From positions 248,001-312,000 of the forward strand of contig CAWGZY010000003.1 in assembly GCA_963827085.1 (NCBI GenBank): a DNA stretch of 64,000 bases, written 5' to 3'. Positions 25,427 to 33,236 of the stretch are shown one piece after another. The position numbers and the translations under genes were made by a program. This DNA comes from JAGVPT01 sp963827085. GTDB taxonomy: Bacteria > Bacteroidota > Ignavibacteria > UBA10030 > UBA8401. Every line of letters starts with the position of its first letter. Within the stretch, counting starts at the first letter, position 1. The notes beneath the pieces were generated by a model, which worked only from the letters and a program-made list of their open reading frames with translations, was not told the DNA's origin and did no database searches.

Positions 25427-25456
25427 GAGTGAGGCCTGAAACGAGACCTCACCCTT
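25427..25456 (-). terminator. Intrinsic terminator of the sigma/anti-sigma/Spy-like operon
   Basis: GTGAGG (25429-25434) pairs with CCTCAC (25447-25452) around a 12-base loop. On the minus strand the hairpin is followed by TCTTTTTGTTTTTT. It is 25 bases beyond the stop of the Spy-like gene. Confidence 0.8.
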
Positions 25457-25481
25457 TTACCTGTACTTCGAAATTCTGCCG

Positions 25482-25961
25482 TTATTGGGCTTTCAACCGT
25501 TCACGCTGCACGTCGCGAACAGCCTGCCGCAGTTCTTGTACAAAATTGCGCTCAAACACAATATATTCGGCAATCTGTTTGTTGGAAAGGACTTCCTTCA
25601 ACTCCGTTAAAAAACGGAGACGTTCTCCGGAAATTTTTTTATCGACGTCAAGCAGGAGATTGAAGGTGCGGCTGTAATCGTCATCCCCCGCGTCCGTTTT
25701 TGATTGGGCATCCAGCTTGTCGACCAATTCGTTACGCTCCTTCTCAAACTCGTGCATCGTATCCTGATGTTTGTTGTACCTCGCAATAAATTTCGCTGAA
25801 TGTTCTTCATCCAATTTTAATGATTCAAGCATTCGAACCTTTTTGAAACTTTCGATGCGGTCATACGCAGGCCGCTGCGAGCGATCACCGCGCTCCGGTT
25901 GTGCCAGCAATGAGCACGCTAAAAACATAATACCAAAAACGACTGTAACAAAATATTTCAT
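25482..25961 (-). CDS. Exported Spy/CpxP-like helical protein
   Basis: 159 residues. A signal peptide (VVFGIMFLACSLLAQ) precedes an all-helical region with LDEEHSAKFIARYNKHQ and LTELKEVLSNKQIAEYIVFERNF, which resembles the LTxEQ-type repeats of Spy/CpxP and zinc-resistance periplasmic proteins. AAGG lies upstream of ATG 25961. It is the third gene of an ECF sigma/anti-sigma operon, so it may be a sensor or chaperone for the envelope signal. Similarity is by pattern, not strong. Confidence 0.7.
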   Translation of the reverse strand: MKYFVTVVFGIMFLACSLLAQPERGDRSQRPAYDRIESFKKVRMLESLKLDEEHSAKFIARYNKHQDTMHEFEKERNELVDKLDAQSKTDAGDDDYSRTFNLLLDVDKKISGERLRFLTELKEVLSNKQIAEYIVFERNFVQELRQAVRDVQRERLKAQ

Positions 25962-25977
25962 GGTCGCCTTCTCCATT

Positions 25978-26634
25978 CTATAATGACGTATCATTAAGTT
26001 TTCTGATAACAGATTCCACGTCCTCGTCGCTGACATCGTCGACAGGGTTTTCAGCCGCAAGAAATACCGACGGAGAATGCCCGTTGGCGAGTTGGTCGTC
26101 GACAAGTTCGCGTTCAAGCTGCCGGGATACCAGGGCAGGATTCGAGATTGTTTCCATCAGCCGCTGAGACGGATCAATTGTTCTCGCCAGCACATTTGAG
26201 TACGAGACCGATTCTGCCACCTCGTCAATTTCTTCTTTCGGAATCTCGGAGACCATCTCTCTCAAATGGGATTGCATAGTATCGGCCATCGGATTGAAAA
26301 GAATGTACATTCCAATCATCGATGCAAGCACCGCACCGGCCGATATGGGAGCCAGAAATCGCTGCACCCACAACGGCATCGCAAATCCTGAAGCGTGTCC
26401 CGCCCGCTGTTCAAGCCTCTGATGAATACGCGGTAAAAGGTTCGTGAAATAATGAGTCGGAACCTCTTCATCCTCAACGCTGCGCAGCGATTCAAACGCC
26501 TCGTCGATAAGATTGAGATCATTCGTGCATCGAACGCACGTCGCAACATGCCGCTCGACGAGCTCTCGTTCTTCCTGAGAAATCGTTCCTTCCCTCAGGC
26601 CGACCAACAAATATTCAATTCTATCGCAATCCAT
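25978..26634 (-). CDS. Zinc-finger anti-sigma factor
   Basis: 218 residues. The N-terminus has a ZAS domain: HVATCVRCTND gives the His-x3-Cys-x2-Cys zinc motif at about 30-40, with an upstream Cys near residue 3. One transmembrane helix (LAPISAGAVLASMIGMYILF, split by small residues) sits in the middle, and the C-terminal part is exported. It should bind and inhibit the adjacent ECF sigma factor. It overlaps the sigma gene by about 14 bases. ATG 26643 is an alternative start. Confidence 0.85.
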   Translation of the reverse strand: MDCDRIEYLLVGLREGTISQEERELVERHVATCVRCTNDLNLIDEAFESLRSVEDEEVPTHYFTNLLPRIHQRLEQRAGHASGFAMPLWVQRFLAPISAGAVLASMIGMYILFNPMADTMQSHLREMVSEIPKEEIDEVAESVSYSNVLARTIDPSQRLMETISNPALVSRQLERELVDDQLANGHSPSVFLAAENPVDDVSDEDVESVIRKLNDTSL

Positions 26635-27172
26635 GTTTGACATACTCCGCAATTTTTTTTACAGCGTGAAAATAGTTCGCCTTTAAACCGCCGACACTAG
26701 TTTTGAGAATCTTAGATATCTCTTCATACGGCAATTCTTCATAATACCTCAGCACAAAAACTTTTTTCTGCTTTTCCGGCAATCGGTCGATCGCCTCCTT
26801 TATCAATCTCGTACGTTCGTCGCGCTCCATCCGTTCGAGAGGCAGGATCTCGTCCGACTCATACAGAGCAGCAGAATCATCAAGCGCAAATGTCTTTCGA
26901 GTTTTCTTCCGGCGGATCTCATTGAGCGATAAGTTTACCGCGATTCTGTACAGCCATGTGTAGAAACTTGAATCGCCCTTAAATGAATTGAGCGACCGGT
27001 AGACTTTGACGAATATGTCTTGTACGACATCGTCGGCCTCGTCGTGATCGGGAAGAAGTCGCCGGACAACCCAGTATATTTTTTCCTGGTACCGAAGGAC
27101 AAGTCCGTTGAATGCACTCTCATTCCCATCCTTAAACTCACGAATCAGATCAAGATCGCTGCGTTGATCCAT
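26621..27172 (-). CDS. ECF-type RNA polymerase sigma factor
   Basis: 183 residues. Region 2 has DEADDVVQDIFVKVYRSLNSF (split after VYR), the -10 recognition segment. Region 4 has LPEKQKKVFVLRYYEELPY and EEISKILKTSVGGLKANYFHAVKK, a helix-turn-helix for -35 recognition. The anti-sigma gene overlaps its 3' end. Upstream, TTTGACAC and GTGTCAAA form an inverted repeat around 27190-27215 that could be part of an autoregulated promoter. Confidence 0.93.
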   Translation of the reverse strand: MDQRSDLDLIREFKDGNESAFNGLVLRYQEKIYWVVRRLLPDHDEADDVVQDIFVKVYRSLNSFKGDSSFYTWLYRIAVNLSLNEIRRKKTRKTFALDDSAALYESDEILPLERMERDERTRLIKEAIDRLPEKQKKVFVLRYYEELPYEEISKILKTSVGGLKANYFHAVKKIAEYVKHGLR

Positions 27173-27400
27173 CGAATATATCGCCGTACTTTTTTTGACA
27201 CGGAAAATGTGTCAAAGTTTAAGGTAAATTCCGTCAATATATGGCGTATTGCACGGAAACAAGTCCATTAATCCGGTTGTCATCATCACCCATAATACTC
27301 AGATACTGGAAATCATCTGGATCCATTTGCAACGCGCACCGGGCAAACAAGAGCTGGAAATTGTGAAACGCAAAATTAAACTTAAAAAGTGGAATACGAC

Positions 27401-29092
27401 TCAATACACATTGTAACGAATTCCGATCAAAATATCATATTTGCCGGCGTAACTCGGGTCAAGCAAGTAGTCAAAGGGATTGTTCAAAAATTCATTATAC
27501 CCGGGAGTGACAGTATTATCCGTATACGTCGATGTCATCTGCGTGGTGAAACGAGTTCGCAGTGCATGAAAATCTATAAAGAGGTCGCGAAACGGCTGAT
27601 AGCTTCCGACAATTCCGAATGACTGTTGTTTCGTGATTGGACCGTACAATAAAGTCGGTTCATTGGCAGAATATTGGTAGTACGTAGATTCTTTTCCCCC
27701 TTTTCTTAACGATTGAAATTTCAATCCGATTTCAAGATTGTACATCGGATGGTGGTACGCGCTCACCGTAAAAAGATCGGCGTTCTGCCCGATCCAATCA
27801 CCCAGATTAACATCATGACTTTGATAGGTATCCTCTACATACTGATGGTTATACACCCATGGATTAATGCGCGTATATTCAACGTTGATCCGTGTATCAT
27901 GATACAATAGATCGTACGCATTGCCGCCTACAGTAAATCCTAATTGATTATGATTTTCAGTAGGGCTAAGAAATTTTGTTGTGGAAAACTCGTCGAAAAA
28001 AATCGGGAGATAGAAATCGAAATTCTTCACAACATCGAATTTAAAATTAAAAAATATTTGAGAATTATCCTGATTGTTCAAATAGTGCTCGGCTGTTTTG
28101 AAAAACATTATCGGAATCAGATACAATAATTCCGGCTGGCGTCCCGGCCCTCCATAGATTTCCGATTCCCCTACGGCAATATTGACCCCATTCCACGGCG
28201 TGACTTCCAGCATATTCGCCGCGATGTATTTATTCATATAGATCGGTCGTATACCCCAGTACTGCGTATTGTAGGTCTCCGCAGAATCTATGATTCCTGA
28301 AAAAAGCCATCCATGGATATAGGTGAAATCAATATCCTTGCTAATCCGTGCATGCAGCTTCAATTGCGGGTATGCGGGGGCTTTGGTCGAAAGGATAATA
28401 TTGCCGTTCTCACCGGCGCCCCACACATTCTGCATTTGCTCGCCTGTCAGCGTTACAAATCCACAATCGACATTCACCTGGGCATTGAACACATCATAGT
28501 CATACGTATTGGTTATTGTAGACGAAGGGATTACGGCAGTCAACGGAGAAAGCGGACGCAGCGTCGATTGGTCTCCTAATGTGCTGATGTATGAACCGCG
28601 ATCATGAGAATCGTGATAGTAGAAATACGCGCCCACGCTGCTCCCCACGTATCCGTATGCAAAGAGTCCATTCGTAAGCTCGGAAAGAGTTTTCCCGTCT
28701 GCCATACGATCGTTCGACGCCGAACCGATGAGGTCGACCATTAATCGCGACGGCTCGCTTTCGTAATTATAGAGATGCCAGCGCTCATCCGACAGGTTAT
28801 TGTAATTGAGACTTTTCATCTCTTCATAAAATTCTTCTTTGTAAAACTTCAACCGCTCTTGTTCTACGGTTGTCAATTGGGTACTCAGACTGTCAACGCG
28901 AATCAAGAATTTCGCGATGGATTGCCGCGAAAGCGGTTTCACCGCATCGCGATAATCGGTGATGATTTGTTTTGCAGCCATCTCGTCGAGGAACGTATAG
29001 ACTTCATGCGTCGCAGGGAGATACACAGTTTGAGCAGAAAGCCCGACGGTCAAAAACAAAAATGCCGTTAGACAAAGAAAAGGTTTTTTCAT
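27401..29092 (-). CDS. Capsule assembly Wzi family outer-membrane protein
   Basis: 563 residues. A signal peptide ends at LSAQ, followed by a helical region (FLDEMAAKQIITDYRDAVKPLS) and then a long beta-barrel-like sequence with alternating aromatic residues and a terminal RYNVY ending in an aromatic. The Wzi-family segment around WNGVNIAVGESEIYGG and LYLIPIMFFKTAEHYL is recognisable. Wzi anchors capsular polysaccharide at the outer membrane. It stands alone here, 20 kb from the glycan cluster. Confidence 0.82.
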   Translation of the reverse strand: MKKPFLCLTAFLFLTVGLSAQTVYLPATHEVYTFLDEMAAKQIITDYRDAVKPLSRQSIAKFLIRVDSLSTQLTTVEQERLKFYKEEFYEEMKSLNYNNLSDERWHLYNYESEPSRLMVDLIGSASNDRMADGKTLSELTNGLFAYGYVGSSVGAYFYYHDSHDRGSYISTLGDQSTLRPLSPLTAVIPSSTITNTYDYDVFNAQVNVDCGFVTLTGEQMQNVWGAGENGNIILSTKAPAYPQLKLHARISKDIDFTYIHGWLFSGIIDSAETYNTQYWGIRPIYMNKYIAANMLEVTPWNGVNIAVGESEIYGGPGRQPELLYLIPIMFFKTAEHYLNNQDNSQIFFNFKFDVVKNFDFYLPIFFDEFSTTKFLSPTENHNQLGFTVGGNAYDLLYHDTRINVEYTRINPWVYNHQYVEDTYQSHDVNLGDWIGQNADLFTVSAYHHPMYNLEIGLKFQSLRKGGKESTYYQYSANEPTLLYGPITKQQSFGIVGSYQPFRDLFIDFHALRTRFTTQMTSTYTDNTVTPGYNEFLNNPFDYLLDPSYAGKYDILIGIRYNVY

Positions 29093-29205
29093 TAACAGCC
29101 CATCATTAATTTATAATGGTGAATCGAATAGGAAATCAATACTGCGCACCGCAAAGGCGTTGAAACATGTCGTTGAAAAACGCGATTGTACCTTGCCCGT
29201 TACGC

Positions 29206-30036
29206 CTATAAGGAAACAGACCGCCTCGGCTTGACGGCGTATGATAATAATACGGATAGGCCCAAAATACTTGCAATAATCAAAAGGGAGACGATAAGAT
29301 TAATGGCGACAATGTCCATTAGAAGCATCTTTACTCCCACATAGGCTAGCACGATGCCGACACCGTATTTCATATACTCAAATTTCTGCTGACCCTTCTC
29401 GAGCACAAAGTACATCGACCTCAAACCCAGCACGGCCATGATGTTCGAACTGAAGACGATGAGCGGATCGGTCGTGATCGCGAAAATCGCCGGGATGGAA
29501 TCCACTGCGAAGACAACGTCCGTCGTTTCAATGATGAGCAAAACTACAAACAGCGATGTTGCGTGGAGAACCCCTTTCTCGCGAAAAAAAAAACGGCCGT
29601 CAGTGTCATCATTAGACACCGGGATGAATTTTCGAAACACTTTGAGAATAAGATTTTTGTCCGGCTCAATCTTTTTTTCTTCTCCAAACGTTATCTGATA
29701 ACCGGAATAGAGAATCACAACACCAAAAAGATACATCACCCAATGGAACTCTCTCACAAGCGCTGTTCCAAGCAGAATCAAAATGCCCCTGAGTATCACC
29801 ACTCCGATGATTCCGAAATTCAGCACACGGCGTTGTTGTAGCGGTTGGATTTTAAAAAAGGTAAAGATAAGGAGAAAGACGAAAAGATTATCGATGCTGA
29901 GGGATTTTTCGATGACATAGCCGGTGAAAAATGCCAGTGCTTTCTGCTCCCCAAAAGCGAAATAAACGCCGACATTCATCAAAAACGAAAGCACAATCCA
30001 AAAAATGCTCCAGATAATTGCCTTCCGAACGGACAT
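29206..30036 (-). CDS. TerC/Alx family membrane protein
   Basis: 276 residues with about eight transmembrane helices. EKSLSIDNLFVFLLIFTFF and LLIIETTDVVFAVDSIPAIFAI contain the conserved acidic membrane motifs of TerC/Alx, which are linked to manganese export and metalation of exported proteins. ATG start at 30036. No yybP-ykoY-type riboswitch was recognised in the upstream gap. Confidence 0.92.
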   Translation of the reverse strand: MSVRKAIIWSIFWIVLSFLMNVGVYFAFGEQKALAFFTGYVIEKSLSIDNLFVFLLIFTFFKIQPLQQRRVLNFGIIGVVILRGILILLGTALVREFHWVMYLFGVVILYSGYQITFGEEKKIEPDKNLILKVFRKFIPVSNDDTDGRFFFREKGVLHATSLFVVLLIIETTDVVFAVDSIPAIFAITTDPLIVFSSNIMAVLGLRSMYFVLEKGQQKFEYMKYGVGIVLAYVGVKMLLMDIVAINLIVSLLIIASILGLSVLLSYAVKPRRSVSL

Positions 30037-30341
30037 AGTTGTTATTGTGCTCTAAAAACAATCAATGGACTGAAGTTCCTAATGTCTTTTCCTGTCGTAC
30101 AGTGCTCTAAAGCCGGAATTGGATGTTTTGCCCCCAATATGTACAACAATTCTTCTTTCTCGGCAGCCACGATGACAAAGATACAAAATCTCTGTTTGAG
30201 AACAAAAATAAATAATTGTTCTTAATTTTCCGTGAGCTGCGTCGCATACTCTTTCGGCAGCAGAACGGGGAGTGAGTCTCCTTAAATTCTTCCAGATATT
30301 GATTTGCGCTGAGCAATTTTGTATCTTTATTTTAGATTCTT
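30037..30341. other. Intergenic region terC / tRNA-Leu
   Basis: 305 bases between the divergent terC gene and tRNA-Leu. Short frames on both strands lack ribosome-binding sites and look random. An A/T-rich TATCTTTATTTTAG segment about 20 bases before the tRNA may be its promoter, but this is a guess. Confidence 0.4.
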
Positions 30342-30424
30342 GCCCGAGTGGTGAAATGGCAGACACACTGTCTTCAGGAGGCAGCGCTCGCAAGGGCATG
30401 GGAGTTCAAGTCTCCCCTCGGGCA
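30342..30424 (+). tRNA. tRNA-Leu (CAG)
   Basis: Acceptor GCCCGAG (30342-30348) pairs with CTCGGGC (30417-30423), discriminator A. The anticodon loop TTCAGGA gives anticodon CAG between stem CTGTC and GGCAG. The long variable arm typical of class II tRNA-Leu and a GTTCAAGTC T loop are present. CCA is not encoded. A decayed integrase start lies just downstream. Confidence 0.93.
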
Positions 30425-30516
30425 CAACAATCAGACTCACCTGTTTTAGTTTCCGCACTTTTTTCCGAACTCTCGCCGATTGGCAACCAAATTGGTAACC
30501 ATTCACGGGAGTTTTT

Positions 30517-30601
30517 ATGTTTCTCCACCGACGGGAAAACGGTTATTGGTATCTCTGGTAGCATGATACAAATTGGGAGAAGTGTAATGATCTTGTGAAT
30601 T
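30517..30601 (+). pseudogene. Remnant of a tyrosine recombinase 5' end
   Basis: A GGGAG box precedes an ATG reading MFLHRRENGYWYLW, then an in-frame TAG, then HDTNWEKC. This is the typical start of tRNA-associated phage/plasmid integrases, in which the stop codon would be a Tyr. Only about 25 codons can be followed. It lies 93 bases after tRNA-Leu, where such integrases reside, and two similar direct words (TTGGCAACCA, TTGGTAACCA) come just before it. Confidence 0.55.
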
Positions 30602-30602
30602 C

Positions 30603-30842
30603 GTGGCGATGAGTGTCATTGAACTGCTTTGCAGCCTGAGCCTGATACTCCCGGCATTGAAGAAGCACCTGGCCATCCTGGCACCTATCGCGGCGGCCTG
30701 CATAGCCGCGGAAATGCTTCTCTTTTGCGGGGTGCATATTTATTTCGGGGAGGCGAATTACGGCCCTATGATTTATTGGCTTGTCGTCGCTGCCATTTGC
30801 GCGTTTATTGCCTACGGCAGGTTTGTGCTAAAGCCTCTTTAA
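30603..30842 (+). pseudogene. DoxX-like membrane protein, N-terminally truncated
   Basis: 79 residues at most. IELLCSLSLILPALKKHLA and the following transmembrane segments, with a conserved GVHIYFGE stretch, match the second half of DoxX/DoxX-like proteins, which normally have about 120-130 residues and four helices. The first helix and the start are missing and the sequence is joined to the integrase remnant. GTG and ATG codons at the front are probably internal. Confidence 0.65.
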
Positions 30843-30909
30843 ATATTTTTAAAAATGAAAAGCCTTTGAATGAAAAGAAATCATTTCAGTTAATCAATAG
30901 AGGAATAGA

Positions 30910-31488
30910 ATGAACCCCAAGGTTGATTTTTATTTTAGTAAAGCTAAAAAGTGGCAGAAAGAATTGGGGAAATTGAGAACGATCGTTCTCAGCTGTCCGC
31001 TAACCGAAGAATTGAAGTGGGGTTGTCCGTGTTACACGTTTCAGGAAAGCAACATCGTCCTAATACACGTTTTCAAAGAATACTGTGCGCTGTTGTTTTT
31101 CAAAGGTGCCTTGTTAAAGGATGCCAAGGGTATTCTCATCCAACAAACGAAGAATGTGCAGGCGGCACGCCAGATTCGGTTCACCAATGTTCGGGAAATA
31201 TCTAAGATGAAAACCATCTTAAAGGCCTATATTCATGAAGCCATTGAAGTGGAAAAGGCCGGCTTGAAAGTGAATTTTAAAAAGACTACAGAGTTCATTA
31301 TTCCTGAAGAATTTCAACATAAATTAAATGAAATCCCTGACTTGAAAACTGCTTTTTATGCATTGACGCCGGGACGGCAAAGAGCATACATTTTTTATTT
31401 TTCTCAACCCAAGCAATCCAAAACCCGGGAGTCAAGGGTTGAAAAATGTGTGCGGCAAATTCTCAATGGAAAGGGATTAAATGATTAA
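30910..31488 (+). CDS. YdeI/OmdA family protein with DUF1801 domain
   Basis: 192 residues. The N-terminal two thirds (LTEELKWGCPCYTFQESNI, LLFFKGALLKDAKGIL) is the DUF1801 (YdhG-like) fold. The C-terminus has LTPGRQRAYIFYFSQPKQS and TRESRVEKCVRQILNGKGL, the hallmark of YdeI. Members are implicated in protection against antimicrobial peptides, but the activity is unclear. The gene is more A/T-rich than its neighbours and lies behind the tRNA-Leu integration scar, consistent with acquisition. Confidence 0.9.
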   Translation: MNPKVDFYFSKAKKWQKELGKLRTIVLSCPLTEELKWGCPCYTFQESNIVLIHVFKEYCALLFFKGALLKDAKGILIQQTKNVQAARQIRFTNVREISKMKTILKAYIHEAIEVEKAGLKVNFKKTTEFIIPEEFQHKLNEIPDLKTAFYALTPGRQRAYIFYFSQPKQSKTRESRVEKCVRQILNGKGLND

Positions 31489-31652
31489 TACATCTAATGA
31501 GAAAACAAATTAATCAAACTTTAAAATATTACCTCGTTTAGTGTTCATTCGAATTCCTTCTTGATCGCAGGTAATACTCAATGAAATAATCTGAGACTTC
31601 AAGTCCTTTTATAGATGAGTGCCGCTCAGGTTCATGTAATTTCGACGGGCGG

Positions 31653-31687
31653 ATAAAAAAAATCCCCACAGCTTTCACCGCGGGGGT
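31653..31687 (-). terminator. Intrinsic terminator of the radical SAM gene
   Basis: On the minus strand CCCC-GCGG pairs with GCTGT-GGGG around a short loop (31663-31687), directly followed by eight T residues (31653-31662). It lies about 60 bases after the stop of the radical SAM gene. Confidence 0.7.
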
Positions 31688-31744
31688 TCGTACTTTATAG
31701 CACACTTACTCTGCGGCCACTGGCCATTCAACAATCTCTAGCTT

Positions 31745-32809
31745 TTACGCAAACACTTTTAATCCTTCCGTGCAATTTTTGCAGATATCTATTTCTTTTC
31801 GGGATTTTAGAATTGACCTTCGGAATTGTTGATACGGTTCGCCTTGCCACACCTCCTTGAACGACGAGGTGGAAAGGTCTCCCAGGGTATGCTGAGCATC
31901 TTTATCGAAGCAACATGGTACAACAGCACCGTCCCATGTGATAACACAGCCTTTCCACAGTTTCCAGCAATGGTTGAGCAGTTTATTTTTAATAGAGTAT
32001 GAGCCGTCATTATTTTTTTTGTATCGTGAATAATCGTCTATCGTTGGAATAAGATCGCTGCCATGCTCATAATCATAAATCTGCGCTGTTTTGAACAGGA
32101 CCATATCGACGCCAAGTTTTTTGGCCAACCGCTTTGCATCCTCTACCTGGTGCTCATTCGGTTTCACGACGAGAAATTGAAACACGACGCACGGGGTAGT
32201 GGATTGTAATTTCTTTTTCCATGCTATCACATTCTGTGTTCCCGCAATCACCTTTTCCAGCGACCCGCCAACACGGTATTGTTCATACGTTTCCTGTGTT
32301 GTTCCGTCTATGGAAACGGTCAGACGGTCCAACCCGCTTTCAACGGTACGCCGTGCGTTTTCTTCATTCAAGTAATGTGCGTTTGTACTTGTTTCAGTAT
32401 AGATTTTCTTTTTGCCGGCGTACTCAACCATCTCTAAGAATTTTGGATGTAAATACGGCTCGCCTTGAAAATAGAAAATCAAATACGAAAGAGACGGCGC
32501 AAGATCGTCAATAATTTTTTCATAGAGATTTGTCTTCAGCATCCCGGTAGGGCGAGTAAATGAACGCAATCCACTGGGACATTCCGGACACCGCAGATTG
32601 CACGATGTTGTCGGTTCTATAAATACGGAGATCGGCAAACCCCATTGAACGGGCTTTTTGGAATACTTGGAAATAAAGTACAACATAAGGACTTTAGCGA
32701 TATTGAAAGTCCTGCGCGGCGTAAGTTTGGAGAGATATTGAAGCGAATCGTTCAGAAGTAAAGGCATACGGTTTAAATAATGCTGTCGATGAATTCGTCG
32801 ACTTTTCAT
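31745..32809 (-). CDS. Radical SAM/SPASM domain protein
   Basis: 354 residues. CNLRCPEC (Cys70, 74, 77) binds the radical SAM 4Fe-4S cluster; YFQGEPYLHP and STNAHYL are further radical SAM motifs. The C-terminal SPASM region has HCWKLWKGCVITWDGAVVP, CCFDK and ICKNC for auxiliary clusters. SPASM enzymes modify peptides, proteins or small metabolites. No precursor peptide or partner was found beside it, and the preceding 40 residues are helical and basic. Substrate unknown. Confidence 0.9.
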   Translation of the reverse strand: MKSRRIHRQHYLNRMPLLLNDSLQYLSKLTPRRTFNIAKVLMLYFISKYSKKPVQWGLPISVFIEPTTSCNLRCPECPSGLRSFTRPTGMLKTNLYEKIIDDLAPSLSYLIFYFQGEPYLHPKFLEMVEYAGKKKIYTETSTNAHYLNEENARRTVESGLDRLTVSIDGTTQETYEQYRVGGSLEKVIAGTQNVIAWKKKLQSTTPCVVFQFLVVKPNEHQVEDAKRLAKKLGVDMVLFKTAQIYDYEHGSDLIPTIDDYSRYKKNNDGSYSIKNKLLNHCWKLWKGCVITWDGAVVPCCFDKDAQHTLGDLSTSSFKEVWQGEPYQQFRRSILKSRKEIDICKNCTEGLKVFA

Positions 32810-32940
32810 GAAAATCTTTGGAACGACAACGAGCGAAACGGCAACTGAATCTTCAATTCTTCCTACAAAGATGGGATGGCGTTGGATAATATACTCAAGA
32901 GAAGTCGATTTGGCAACACCGCAGGGTTTCTCAGATGATT

Positions 32941-33105
32941 CTAGTGCTGTTTCTCAAAACAATTATTGTCTTTTCCGATAACTAATTCACCGCAAAGGAC
33001 GCTATGGACGCGAGGATTTCTTAGTTTTTTCTATAAAAACTTCTTTGCGATCTTAGCGTCCTTTGCGGTTATGATACAAGATTTAATATCGGAAACGGCA
33101 CTAGA
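32941..33105. mobile_element. Foldback (MITE-like) element
   Basis: CTAGTGCTGTTTC at 32941 and GAAACGGCACTAG ending at 33105 are inverted with one mismatch. Inside, TTTCCGATA pairs with TATCGGAAA, and ACCGCAAAGGACGCTA (32989-33004) pairs perfectly with 33054-33069. The element is 165 bases, non-coding, and can fold almost end to end. No transposase is linked. It occupies the gap between the GH31 and radical SAM genes. Confidence 0.7.
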
Positions 33106-33120
33106 AACCAGCGAAAAGTT

Positions 33121-33200
33121 TAGCTCCGGGCTCTTTCTCCGTGGCTCGCTGTGCCGTCCTTTTGTTCCCTGTGAAACAGTAATTTTGTTACACAGAGTGG
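33121..33200. repeat. Dispersed repeat family C, copy 1
   Basis: AGCTCCGGGCT, TTCTCCGTGG, CTGTGAAA and TTACACAGAG occur in the same order and spacing as in 40801-40880 in the araB/galM gap. It is probably a degenerate non-coding repeat, next to the end of the GH31 gene. Confidence 0.65.
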
Positions 33201-33236
33201 CACCGAGATTCACAAAGTTCCACAGAGAAACAAGGT

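Noticed and set aside
30037..30341. yybP-ykoY manganese riboswitch before terC
   Set aside because: This riboswitch often precedes terC-type genes, but none of its conserved internal-loop sequences could be found in the 305-base gap.
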